NCBI RefSeq assembly: GCF_910596095.1
Contig: NC_056545.1
Location: forward strand, 28,605,067 to 28,669,066
Source: Thunnus maccoyii
Lineage: Eukaryota; Chordata; Actinopteri; Scombriformes; Scombridae
Direction of reading: 5' to 3'
Length of the DNA stretch: 64,000 bases
The notes beneath the pieces were generated by a model that ran no database searches, was not told the origin of the DNA, and worked only from the letters and a program-made list of their open reading frames with translations. The translations under genes and the position numbers were made by a program. Shown here in pieces: positions 11,966 to 23,149 of this stretch (the stretch's first letter is position 1; every line of letters begins with the position of its first letter).

Positions 11966-13115
11966 TACACACACACTGATATTCACTAAGCTTTTGCAGA
12001 TATGACACCATATCTGGGTTTTTTTTTTATCAATGTCAATGAATTTAAAAGCCTTTCAAGGATACACTCTTCCTCTATATTAACACCTTGAAGTCAAATA
12101 GAGGATTTAAAATGTTAAATTCCCACTATTATCTACTTTTATTCTCGAGGTTGTGATTTAGTGGCTTCAATGAAGTATAATATGCAGGAGGTAAGAATTC
12201 ACATTATAAATATAATCAGTTGAAGCATCTTGGCAATCATAACTCCCTTAAACACAACTTCACTATTAAGTGGCTGAAAATTGGCATTGTTCCATTTCAA
12301 ATGACTTTTGCCAATTCTGACAAAATGCTTGATCTGAATGGTGCAGAAGCAGAGCCCAGTCCAGCCAAACTATGAATTCATTAGTCACTGAGTAACGACT
12401 CAACGTAGCCAGCGAACTTATTGTCAGCAGTGCGTCAAAAAATAAGACATTTTATCATTTATCATACCCTTTTTATTCCAAAAACAGCACAAGTATTTAT
12501 TTTTGCCAAGCAGTTGAATGACTGTGGCTAGAACATTGTTAAAAACCTCTAATAATGGCATCTTTACTAGTGGCTGCATGCATTAGTGGCATACACATCT
12601 GTTATATATTATGAATTCACACATTGTCCTCGCGTTATCTGGTGCAGAAATTTTCAATAAGTACACAGTGATAAGTAGAAGTAACCAGTAAGCTGCTATG
12701 GCTAAGTTGCACTACCAGTATTAAACGGCACAGTATCAGCGTGCTCAAACAAAACATTGTCTCTTACTGTGTTAATGTACATTACTATAACAGAAGAAAT
12801 ATAGGGCTGGAATATAGTGGATATTTATATTAACAAACAACCATTGATATTAGGTAACTTGAAACAAAGTTTGGGATTTTTAGGCATTTTAGATATTTTC
12901 TAGTGGCTGTAGACATTAGGATTCCAGATTTCTAGGCATAAACATAAACAGCGGAACTCTGATGCAAGATAATGGAGTGTACAGGTCAGTAAACAATGAT
13001 TTGCTTGCAATAGACTGTGGTGCAAATGAACCATAATCTATATAATCTATCATAACACCTGCCTAAATTTTCTTGAAGGTTTAACCAAAAATGGTGAACT
13101 GTCTGGTCAGTGGAC
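11966..13115. other. Intergenic, nothing recognised
   Basis: AT-rich spacer between the Myb/SANT gene 5' end and the capns1 3' end; the neighbouring 13116-13902 is a MITE. Confidence 0.5.
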
Positions 13116-13902
13116 TTGGGGACAATTTCACAAAGACACCAAATATAACTGAGGTCTAAAAGATGGTGAGACCTCAGATATATGTATAGCTTTATCAGTT
13201 AGACCTCTCCTCAGGGCTGTGAGGGCATGATTACCATCCCCCAGCACTCCTGTTGTGTTAAACCTGTTGGGTTGGGACAACATACATTCTTAGGTGACCT
13301 AATGTAATTCTCAGAATAGCTCTAACTAACTTGAGCAGAAATCTGTTCAGCCATAAATCCCGAAAACACCTGCAGTTATGCTGAGCCTTTAAATTGGACT
13401 CTCCTAAAGGCCATGTACATCCTTGCAGGTGACCTCAGTTACTCTGAAAGCTGGTTAGACCTCTGCTCAGGTTGAACTTAGATGGAGCTTTTCTGAGAAT
13501 TTGCAAATATGTACGAATATAAATGATGTTGCCCTGATATGTGAAACAAAACAGCATAGAGATGGAGATGTCAATCAAGCAGCTATACTGTACATGCCCA
13601 CACAGCTCAACTTTGGCAAAATAGGTGTCACAACTGTGTGAGTGGCAATTCAAATGATAAAAAACATAGCCGACCAGGCTACAGCTTCATGCTGTTGACT
13701 CCAACTAAAAGTAGGTTTTCCAGTTTTTGTCAGCTGTGACAATAATTGATTGTTCTGAGATAGCCTGAGGTTAAGGTGGGTCACTATTAGGCTTTAAAAT
13801 GTCAGTCTTTATTTTTGTGAAACTTTCCAACCTTTCAGCATTTTGGCATTAAAATAGTCTAACCAGTCCAACATACTGTATCTTTGTGAAACTGGCCCCA
13901 AA
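13116..13902. mobile_element. MITE with about 25-bp terminal inverted repeats
   Basis: The left end TTGGGGACAATTTCACAAAG (13116) matches the reversed right end TTGGGGCCAGTTTCACAAAG (ending near 13902). The interior has no ORF of note. The TTTCACAAAG end type is common in fish MITEs. Confidence 0.6.
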
Positions 13903-14115
13903 TACAAACAAACAGCTTCCTGCTTTCACATTAGGTTTTTCACAAATGTCACGGTGTAAAGCATATTGGTGTTGGCCCGCCTCTTCTCATGCCATTTGGA
14001 TTTGTGGGCATGAAGTCGATCAAGAGCCGATGCCAAAAAAGCTGACAAAATGATAACAATTCAACATTCTGTACTATCATGTTGGCTAAATAGTTGTCCA
14101 GAGCATTCAGTGCCA

Positions 14116-14121
14116 TTTATT
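14116..14121 (-). terminator. capns1: Candidate capns1 polyadenylation signal
   Basis: AATAAA on the minus strand about 245 bases after the stop codon, followed by plain AT-rich sequence. It predicts a short 3' UTR. Confidence 0.45.
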
Positions 14122-14366
14122 TTTTACCCTCAACTATGGGTACCATTGTGAGTGCAGGTTTGTGCTTTTTCCAAGTTATAATACAGTCTTACAAGTAATA
14201 TGTAACGGTGACACCAGACATTGCATTAACATTCAAAATAAACCTGCACACACAACAGATTTGCTGAGTAACACGATAAGTTGTAGGGAAGGTCGAGAAA
14301 ATATTTTGTATTGTGTAAACGAACAAAGTGGTTCCATAAAACAAGCATGAGAGGCATCGTCCGGAC

Positions 14367-14393
14367 TCAGGAGTACATGGTCAACTGAAGCCA
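14367..14393 (-). CDS. capns1: capns1 last coding exon
   Basis: 27 bases encoding WLQLTMYS and the TGA stop; this ending is diagnostic for the family. The acceptor is CTTTTCAG/TG. Confidence 0.92.
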   Translation of the reverse strand, partial: WLQLTMYS

Positions 14394-17300
14394 CTGAAAA
14401 GACAAGAGCAGAGAAGACGACATCATGAAAACAGTGAACTGTTCCTATCAACTGAATCTAATGCTTTTAAAAGTTTGAATTCCAGTGAAAACCCACTGAT
14501 ATTTAAAATGACATGAGTTTACCTCCTTAATATTGACTTTGATAGTCCCGTTGTTATCCTTATCCAAGGTTTTGAAGGCACCTGAATCAGAGAAGATATT
14601 AAGCCTACTACACCTTCAATTTATGAGATTAGATTTCAAGACAATCATTCTTATCACGCAGATAAAGCTGTGCGACTAACCACAAAATCAATTTAGTTTA
14701 TGCTCTTTGAAACTTACGGCACATGGCATCCAGCCTCACAAGGCAGCCGATATAGTTGTCGAAATCCATGTTCCCATTTTCATCGCTGTATCTGCGAATG
14801 ATCATCTGGAACAGCTGGTCATTGAGAGGGAAGCCTGAGGAGGAGGTAAACAAATGAAGCCACTGTGATTTTATGATTAAACAGAATTTACACAAAGAGT
14901 CCATGCAGACAGGCTGCTTAACACAAATATATTCAAATAACTGGTGTGATATTCAAATCATTAACCCATTACACCGCAGCTCAAAGATTAGGCTTTTTAC
15001 AGAGTTCAGAAACATTTCATTTCAACCTTTATTTAAGATTCTCGGAAAACCACTGAGGGCGACCCTTATTTACAATGATGCCGAGATTACAAATGGAAAA
15101 ACAAAAACAAACAAACAAACAACAAAGGAACATACATGGTCAACAAAACCAGTTAAAGACAGGCAGTGAATGGTTATTAATTATATTCCTGAAGTGTCCA
15201 AGAGGTATGAGAGTATTCAGTTTTAGGTTAAAATTGCAAGAGGTTCCATGAGTTTGCTGCACCAACACTAAAAGTAGTCTTTCCAAGTTCAGTCCAGACA
15301 CAAGGTACCTGAAGAGCCAGACAGTCACTGGAGCGGTTTAGAAGTGGACCAGAGTTCCAGTGCAACAGAGATGTGATGTATGATGGTTATTTTCCGGTCA
15401 GGACTTTATACATACACAGATACCAGTGATTATTGCGTCACTCAGTCAGATAAGGCCAGCCGACCTTATCACAGAGGATACAGTGGTGAGTATTGTAGCC
15501 ATCACGAGTAATAAATCTCAGGGCTGAGTGGTAAATTGAGTCTAAAGGCCTAAGTGTGGAACCAGCAGCATTTCTGGAAATTACATCCCCAACGAATTGG
15601 TATCTGGCTTGACAAATTTGTTGTCGAGCCAAATGCCAAGGTATTTGTATTCTGTAACCCTTTCGGTGTTTGAACCATTGATAGTAGAGACATGCAGATT
15701 ACTCTAGTCTGAGTTTTTAGATCTTGAAAAAAATCATAAATTTTGTTTTTATTTGTGTTAAGTATCAGTCTGAGATTAATGAAGGAATGTTGCAGTGCAT
15801 GAAAGGAAAGTTGTGTTTTCTCGATGGCTAATTGAACAGAATCAGCGATACAGTGTAAAATAGTATCATCCATACAGATGGGTTTGGCAGCCATGTAGGG
15901 AAGACACAATTTCATCAATATAAATGGTGAACAGGACAGGGCCCAGAATGGATCCCTGAGGCACACCCTTAGTAACAGGCGAGAATCCAGACTGGGCTCC
16001 CTCATTCTCACACGCTGACATCTGTCACACAAGTAATTCTGGAACCATTTGCGAGTATCCCTATCGAATTTTTATTTAAACTATTATTTACTTATAATTA
16101 TACTACATTTGACTGGCTGCCTATATCTATCAATGACAATGATAAACATAACCTCACAAGTTATACATTTGGCATAATAATGGAGAGATTATCATAATTA
16201 CATGTAGGTGTCTGGCTTACCATAGAACTATCAACATCCAATACTATCTATCTTAAAAACACAGCCACATGACTACTGATAGTTAATCAAAGGTCCTTTT
16301 GCAAGATCTTCCTGCATCTATGGCTATTGCTTTATCTGTGGCAGTTATTACTGGTATTAATCAAGTTTTGTTTCGCTTTCATTTTTTCAGTAGCTGAGCA
16401 AACATTTAAGCAACAATATGGGGGGGGTGGGGGGGCGACTCACCAGCAGCTCTGAAAGCGGTGGGTAGCTCATCTGCACCTATGACACCAGAACCATCTG
16501 CGTCATAGGACTTGTACACTCCCTAAACAATAAAAAAAAAAAATTCCTGGTAAGCTGATTGACAACATATAAAGACTCAAAGAAAAAAAGAGTTTCTTTC
16601 CAACAACCTAAATAGACTAAATATAAAATTATATTTTTTTTATTCATGTTACAATAAGATTATAATAATAATAATGAAGGTGTGTTTTTCTTCTACTGTA
16701 AAGCTTAATCAACTAGCACCAAATACATGTGTCACCTCATTGACAGAGTTCATTTGACAGGAGATGAAATGATCTGTTCCAGTGTGAAGCCAATTTAAAT
16801 AACGTGTCCTACAGTAAACAGTGGTCAGATTAATCTGATGTAAAACATGGTAGTTATTCAAAATAAGGAGGAGTTTGGTACACTGTACATTCAAATCATA
16901 GTCCTTCATAATCTTGATAAATAGATGTCATTTTGCTAAATCTACAGTAGTTTTCTGTGTTCACTGTTACTGGAGATAATTAACTCTGCCCACAGGAATG
17001 TACCAGTGCAACACAGAAACAGATGTGTAGGACAAATAAAATGGGCCCGCTGTACTTGCCTGCCATTTTTTTATATTGTTCCAGAGGTGTTTGAATTCAT
17101 GGAATCCCAGTTTTCCAGTGCTGTCACTCTGAAACAGCATTAAGGACAACAGTCTTCTTTCGCTGCAGCTTTACATTTGCATTACTACTACTCACTATAT
17201 TTGCCTAAGGTGAATTTTTATGTAGCTTCCTCATACGTGCAGTGCAGAGGTCACAGTAGGGAAAGCATGTAAAGTTTTTGTCTGACTTGTTCACAACTCT

Positions 17301-19365
17301 GCAGCTGTGGTTTACACTACAAATGACAAGAATAACATAACTTTCATTTAGCTTAAATATCAAAAACACATCTCACTTCCAGCTTACATTTCAGAGCTAT
17401 GAACCCTGTGTTTACATACTTTTGTGATCAGGGCCCCTGTACTTTTGAAGCAGCATGCCTGAGGAAACTGATATCTGCTCAGTGTTAAATCCTCACATAT
17501 TTCAAGGTCATAAACGCTACAGGCCAAACTGAGCGCAGACTTGGCCTGACTGGGAAAATCTGTTCTGATGACCAAATCATGGCAGTCTTCATAAACTGTG
17601 GGTGTGATGGAGTCTGCTAAACCAACATGTCCCTTTTTATAGCCAACAGTTGATGTATTTGTTCTGTTCTGTGTATTTTTACTGTGCTGTCACTGTCAGC
17701 TTCATGCTATCACTTGGCTTACACAACACATAAAGCCTAGTAATGATAGAAAGGATACATCCATGACTGCCACCATGCTCCTGCAAGACTCAATGCTGAA
17801 ACCATCTGTCTTCAGGTCTCCATCTAAAATATAAGAGAAAAAACATTCACCATGTAGTGTATCTCTTTTTAATATAAATAAAAATGTGGAAATACTGTGA
17901 AGGACTGAATCAGAGCAGACTGAGTAAAAAAGACAAGACAATAAATGTTTACTGCAAGAAATGAACTCTAAATATGACACACAAAAACATGTCTTACGCT
18001 TCGTAACGATTCTGTTTAGGATGTTCATCAACTCAGTTGGGCTCACTTCCATGTCCTAAACGACAAATATTCAAAAGTGCAAACATCAAAAAGCCTGCAG
18101 AAACACAATTGTATGGTGGAACAAAATGGATGGTGGAGAAACACTCTTTAAAGTTGCAATACATTAAATCAAACCCAAAGTTATGCTTGGAATTTTTTCT
18201 GCAATAGCCCTTCACTGTATGTAGATTCTGCAGTTATCTTTCTATGTAGTAATTCATATTGGTAGTGGTGGAGTCCGCCGTTCCCACACTGGATTTGAAT
18301 TTCCTACCTTACGATGAGGGATTACAGGAAAAAGATGCATGGCAAGTAATCAAGCACAATGTTATTTCAATGATAACACTGTTTACTGTGCACTCTTTTT
18401 ACACTGTATCAGAGCTGTGTTAAGTTCAAAGCAAACGGAACTTCCGCCTGTTGCTGCTACACATTAAGAGTGTTCAACTGGAAAACCACAGTGAACCACA
18501 GTGCTGCAGAAAATGTAATGTGTTTGTCACTGCAAAAAAATACGTCTAAAAAAATAAGAGATTTTGCCGGAGCATTTTTGATTTTTGCAAGACAGTAATG
18601 AAACAAGAAGCAGCAGCCACAACGAGCTGTTACATGAAGAGATGCAGCAACATCCCTCCGACTCCTCCATAACCAACTTTACTGAGCCCTGCTGTTGCGT
18701 GGAAAATTACTCACGCTCTGTGCCGCATGAAATTAGATCACAGTTATAATTATTTCTGACTGACTTCTTCATTAAGCCAATGCAAGTTTGTTTGGTTGGA
18801 GTAGGAGTAGCTACAAACTTAAGTGTTTGCTCTAGTATTAAACCACGGGTGTAACCAAACCAACCAGGACTGAAATCTTAATAACTTCAAACAGTTAAAA
18901 CAAATGTAGGTCTTCTTGTTTATATGAAATGGAATAGTATGCTTTCTGCAAAAAAAACACCAGAAATGAAAAGAGAAGAGACAGAAAGGTACACTCACTT
19001 CTCCGGCTAGTTGCTGGAAGACTCTGCGGAACTGTTTCTCCTCATCGCTCTCATGCTGCTCTGCATATGCAAGTGGCCTGCGTGGTGGAGGCTGCAGGAC
19101 GGAGTCACCAGCAAACATTAGAAACACTGTCAAACACTGAGTTAGGAGTACAGTGACAAACAGATAAAGTTAATAAAATAATGTCTGTCACTTACAGGAT
19201 CAGAAGGCACAAACTGGGCTGGGTCGATGTTGCTACAAAGACGGGATCAGAGATGAAGAAAGTTAAAACACAAACCACCTTTTTTTGGCTGGGACAGGTA
19301 CATTATGCTGATTCTCACCTGACAACATCAATGATGCCACCAATGAATTTTTTGGCAAAAAACAT
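14367..19365 (-). CDS. capns1: Calpain small subunit 1, 10 coding exons, 216 aa
   Basis: Regulatory small subunit of the classical calpains; it dimerises with the large catalytic subunit through penta-EF-hand domains and stabilises the cytosolic calcium-dependent protease. Join on the minus strand: 19365-19319, 19232-19196, 19091-18999, 18055-17998, 17823-17759, 17128-17060, 16522-16444, 14834-14718, 14581-14523, 14393-14367; 651 bases including TGA. Visible EF-hand loops: [12 protein letters not shown] (100-111), [12 protein letters not shown] (130-141), [12 protein letters not shown] (about 166-177), and [12 protein letters not shown] (about 195-206), the last belonging to the fifth EF-hand that pairs the subunits. 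The end WLQLTMYS is the family terminus. The N terminus is only about 45 residues and lacks the long poly-Gly domain of the roughly 268-residue mammalian protein. Intron 6 uses a GC donor. Fish often have capns1 paralogues; a/b cannot be assigned here. Confidence 0.95.
14523..14581 (-). CDS. capns1: capns1 coding exon 9
   Basis: 59 bases encoding [20 protein letters not shown], the EF-hand 5 loop. Acceptor TGATTCAG/GT, donor GGAG/GTAAAC. Confidence 0.92.
14718..14834 (-). CDS. capns1: capns1 coding exon 8
   Basis: 117 bases encoding [20 protein letters not shown] through [12 protein letters not shown]-hand 4. Acceptor CCTCCTCAG/GC, donor GCC/GTAAGT. The preceding intron carries a LINE fragment. 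Confidence 0.92.
15030..16080 (-). mobile_element. Degenerate LINE reverse-transcriptase fragment in a capns1 intron
   Basis: Minus-strand translation shows broken RT motifs: [12 protein letters not shown], a [10 protein letters not shown]-like region in a shifted frame, and [20 protein letters not shown] followed by LRLILNTNK. The 3' end is near 15030. It lies between capns1 exons 7 and 8 in the sense orientation. Frameshifts and stops mean it is not functional. Confidence 0.75.
16444..16522 (-). CDS. capns1: capns1 coding exon 7
   Basis: 79 bases encoding [18 protein letters not shown] and [10 protein letters not shown]-hand 3. Acceptor TTGTTTAG/GG, donor GCTG/GTGAGT. A 17-base nearly pure G tract follows at 16420-16436 (C-rich in the transcript), directly after the donor. 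Confidence 0.9.
17060..17128 (-). CDS. capns1: capns1 coding exon 6, GC donor
   Basis: 69 bases encoding the EF-hand 2 loop and helix ([18 protein letters not shown]...KKWQ). The acceptor is TTTCAG/AG. The donor is CAG/GCAAGT, a non-canonical GC-AG intron; no GT at any nearby position would keep the frame and family sequence. Confidence 0.9.
17759..17823 (-). CDS. capns1: capns1 coding exon 5
   Basis: 65 bases encoding [16 protein letters not shown] then MVAVMD, leading into EF-hand 2. Acceptor ATTTTAG/AT, donor GGAT/GTATCC. Confidence 0.9.
17998..18055 (-). CDS. capns1: capns1 coding exon 4
   Basis: 58 bases encoding [19 protein letters not shown], the rest of EF-hand 1. Acceptor CGTTTAG/GA, donor AAGC/GTAAGA. 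Confidence 0.9.
18999..19091 (-). CDS. capns1: capns1 coding exon 3
   Basis: 93 bases encoding the proline patch PPPRRP and the start of EF-hand 1 ([18 protein letters not shown]). Acceptor CCTGCAG/CC, donor GAGAA/GTGAGT. Confidence 0.9.
19196..19232 (-). CDS. capns1: capns1 coding exon 2
   Basis: A 37-base exon encoding [13 protein letters not shown]. Acceptor TTTGTAG/C, donor CCT/GTAAGT. Confidence 0.85.
19319..19365 (-). CDS. capns1: capns1 coding exon 1
   Basis: Encodes [15 protein letters not shown] plus two bases of Ser16. This short hydrophobic/basic start replaces the poly-Gly region of mammals. The ATG lies 10 bases after an acceptor (ATTCACAG, exon edge 19375). Donor GTCAG/GTGAGA. 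Confidence 0.9.
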
Positions 19366-20535
19366 CTTCTGTCAACTGTGAATGTAAAACGCAACATAAT
19401 TAGGCAAAAGATATGCACCACAAACACCACCTCAGTCCAGATTATTGAAAACATTTGTTGATTAAAGACCTAGCACCATGGTTTTATCTATAGAGTAAGT
19501 GGAATAAAATGATTTGCAATTATGGCGGGAGTGATCACTTGAAGTAATGCATAATGAGCTGGAAAATGATTTCAGTAACAAAACTGGCAACAGTAATTAA
19601 CTTAATTACGTAATAAGTCTTAATTCCAAAGTGCTGTCGTTTGTCCTCTCAAAGGAGATGTGTTTGGTTTCAATGGTATGGTGTAGGTCTAAGAAATCCC
19701 TAACAAAACCAGAATTCAGGTTCTTGTGAAAATATAATAAATGGACCTACTAACAGTAAGAATCAGAAAGCAGGAGTAGAGGGCAAACTAAAAATAAACA
19801 ATAAATGCAATGCTGTCAACCATTACAAACATGTCCTATTTTACACATCGTTTACTATTCGGTCTTATCACGTTTGTGCTTTGTTAACCGGTTCAGTGTT
19901 TCATGAGCTAAGCGAAAGCAGCACTGGTTGGGCTTGTTATCCATCAAGCAATGGCATGTCCTGTGTTTTCTTTCAATAACGTTACAAAGTCTAATCAGTG
20001 GCACACCCACTGGCCCCTCTTAAGATGTTTCCTGTATAGAAAATATTCGATGCCGCACCCAGAGTGCCAAAAAATAAGACCAAAATCAAGACGCTGTCTT
20101 ATTGCACCACACGTTTACAATGACACCTCTAACTTTACGCCTGCTAGCAAGTAAAATGTCAGACTTGTACAGTAACTGTTAAGATTGGGTAACTTGCTCT
20201 AATCCAACAAAAAACAAATAAGTTAGCTGCAGTATATTAATGTTAAACTCGAAGATTGGCATTATGGCAGGGTAAGCTCACCATTTTGTTGACCCAATCT
20301 CACCGTGCAACATCTCAGTGTAACAAGATTTTAGCTACTAACGATAGCCTGTACAGCAGCTAGCTAGCTAGCTAAGCTAACGTTAAGCAAGCTACATGAA
20401 CACACGACGTTAACTGTCAAATTCAGCAAAACCCTAGTTAATTAACGTGATTAATAACGACCTAACTCTCTACTGTTTGTTTAAAGTAGCTTAAAATGAC
20501 ACTTAAGTCATCTAAAACTCGACACATATATTTAC

Positions 20536-20620
20536 CGTAAGGCAACAGCACTCTTAAAGTTGTTGGCAGCGGTTGAGGGAGTTTCACTGTAAACTCAGCT
20601 GGCAAGAGGCTCCGTCAACA
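20536..20620 (-). other. capns1: capns1 5' noncoding exon and promoter area
   Basis: A donor-like TTACG/GTAAAT at 20536-20531 is followed upstream by a locally GC-richer segment. It would splice to the acceptor at 19376-19378, placing the ATG ten bases into exon 2. A purine-rich GGAGGA run lies at 20641-20665. The start site is inferred. Confidence 0.4.
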
Positions 20621-20787
20621 CGCCCCAACTAACGCTGCAGAGAGGAGGAGGGAGGAGGAGGGAGGCGGAGACTGTTTCTGTCTCTGCATCTGTCAGTGCA
20701 GCATAGGAGATGCCTGCTAATCATTAATGTCAATCTAGTGCAGATGTTTGTTTTGGACTTGCGCAGAATGAGAATGTAGGCTAATGT

Positions 20788-21960
20788 CCTTTTTTTCAAT
20801 CTTTATTGATAAAACACACAGATATACAAATAGTGCAGACGTGCTCAACATAATGGTACACAAAAAACAAGAATAGGAGTTTAAATAAATACTAATAATA
20901 ATTCAAAAAGAATTGGGATAAATGAACTTCATTAATATAAAATTAGATTTAAAAAACATATGCTATTCTACTTTAAAGAATTCACCATACAATTTGACAC
21001 TTTACTTTTTTTTAGTGTTTATAAGTTTAAAATATTCTTTAAATTCACACTTATGTATGTGAAATTTACCATATAGAATCAATAAGTGAACAGTGAATTC
21101 AATGTTATATTTATCATGTTCAAAAAATGTAATGACATTTTTACACTCAAATTTATGGTTTATGATTACTTTTACATAATATATAATCTTCCATTCGAGC
21201 CCAAGAAGTAACTGAATATAGACAATGGTAAAATAAATGCGTTAAAGATCCTGGTTCATCGTTGCAAAAATTCTAAGAATTTGGAGAAATATAGATTTGT
21301 TGGGTGTATAGGTCTATTGTGTGTGTACTTCAGTACCTACCTTTTTGTCCCAAAAAGCCTTTCCTCCAGGAGTAATTTTCCTTCTTTCATAGAATGACTT
21401 ACATATGTGTTTATTGTGCATTCATAATGTCAGAACCATTTATCATCAAAAGGGTTTCTATCCTCAGTGCTTCTTGAAACTGAAGATGACTTTTTATTAG
21501 ATGTAATAGACCATTAGAAATCGTTTTCATTGCATAATTAAATTCTCTTCTTGTTACAGGAAAGGATTTAACAAGAAGGAATCACTCATAACTTAACAAT
21601 AGACCGTTGGCATCAAAGAGATCACTTACATAAATAGTATCTTTATCAACCCAATTTTGCTTAATGATAGATTTTTTTTTCAACAGTAATGTCTCCATTG
21701 TTCCATATGATGGTTTTGTGTGGGGAAAATGTATGCATATAACATAATTCCGAGCTAGGATGGCCTGTTGATAAAATTTAGATAATTTTATAGGCAATTT
21801 GGTAATGTTAAAATCACAAGTAAGTAGAAAATAAAGACCACCCAAATTTCTAAAAACATTGTTTGGAATAAAATACCAAATATAATTTGGGGTCTTAAGA
21901 TATTCCTTAATCCATTCTACTTTAGATAAATGAAATTTAAAAATTCATATCCACCTTTTT
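20788..21960 (-). mobile_element. L1-type LINE 3' fragment
   Basis: Minus-strand reading gives the C-terminal ORF2 pattern of fish L1 elements (KLSKFYQQAILA, then ENW-like QNWVDKDTIYVSDLFDANGL, LLSYE, a stop, then SFPVTRREF). The element ends with AATAAAGATTG and a short A tail at 20791-20797, the expected L1 3' end. The 5' end is truncated near 21960. Confidence 0.7.
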
Positions 21961-22138
21961 TTTGGACCCTGAACATATTTCTTTTTGTAAGTGATGGTGT
22001 CTGTTTTTCCGAGCAAAATTAGTAAGTATGTTGTTGATTTTCTGAGATGTTGAGACTTTGACAAACACTGATAGAGACTGAAAGTCTTGAAATGCCTTAT
22101 TTATTGTCACAATGCTGAAATTAGCTTCTCATTTGGTG

Positions 22139-22972
22139 TTAAAGAACCAGTGTGTAAGATTTAGTGGTATCTAGCAGTGAGGTTGTAGATTGCAACCATG
22201 GATGTATTATAAGAGCTGGATACTGGATTAAAAATGGTGCCCAATCAGTCCTATAGGAATTGCTCAGCTGGCACATACACCAAAAAAAGTTTCTAGCTTC
22301 CAGGTTTGCTTCCACATTGTGCAGCCCACTGAATATGCGCAGTAGTGTTTCCACTGCTGGCCCTGCCCACGAGTTACGCTAGGCCTATAGACTTTACATT
22401 GTGATGACGTCACAGATTTTTAGATCGCTTTTCTCAGCTCGAGGAAAGTTTTACAAATATAAAACCTTCATGGATAAAAAAATCATAATAGAGAGTCATA
22501 ATTGACCTTGTTCGAGGTGTCAGCAGTTTTACAGATGTCTCTTTTACAATGGTTGTCTATAGGGAAAATACTCTTTGGGCCACAGAGGAATTCTTTGCTG
22601 GAATACCATGAGTGACCACTGGGGAAAATAGGCTGCAAGGCTGATTGTAGCCAACTGAATACCCCTCCCCTTCCACTCCCCTTCCAAGCATGTAGGAGAA
22701 CCTACGGTGGCCATGAAACCCGTGAAAGGCCCTCTCTAGAGCCAGTGTTTGGTTTGTCTGTTCTGGGCTACTGTAGAAACACAGTGGCGCAACATGGCCG
22801 CTCCTGTGGAAGAGGACCTGCTCCCTGTGTAGAGATGAAGGGCTCATTCTAAGATAACGAAAACACAATGAAAACACACTAATTGAAACATACTTATGAA
22901 TATTGTATTCCATTTCTGCCAAGTCTGTTCTGCTAGATGCAGCTAAATTTCTACACACTGCATCTTTAAAGG
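22139..22972. mobile_element. hAT-type MITE with a second MITE nested inside
   Basis: Outer ends are inverted: TTAAAGAACCAGTGTGTAAG at 22139 and, reversed, TTAAAGATGCAGTGTGTAGA ending near 22972. The outer body (CAACTGAATACCCC..., AGAACCTACGGTGGCC) is the common percomorph repeat of this type. It is interrupted at about 22199-22645 by an unrelated repeat beginning ATGGATGTATTATAAGAG; ATTGCAACC and ATTGTAGCC flank the insert like a diverged target duplication. The inner unit contains a TGACGTCA at 22405. Confidence 0.65.
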
Positions 22973-23149
22973 AAAAGTTCAGGGAAACATAAATAATGAT
23001 ATTTAACAGCTGATTCTCCATTTTCACCAGTTACACTTGTGAAAAAGTGTTAGACATCGTAGCAAAAGCATTAATGCTGTTTAAACCCACTTTCAGATTT
23101 GTGAAACCTTTATTTTGCTCATGAAAACAGAGAAAAGGGTGATCTCACT

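Noticed and set aside
15550-16032. 160-codon minus-strand ORF as a host gene
   Set aside because: Its residues are broken reverse-transcriptase motifs of a LINE with frameshifts.
21582-21845. 87-codon minus-strand ORF as a gene
   Set aside because: It is the C-terminal part of a truncated L1-type ORF2 followed by an in-frame stop and an A tail.
22405-22412. CRE at 22405 as a regulatory site
   Set aside because: It lies within a dispersed MITE, so it is probably a property of the repeat.
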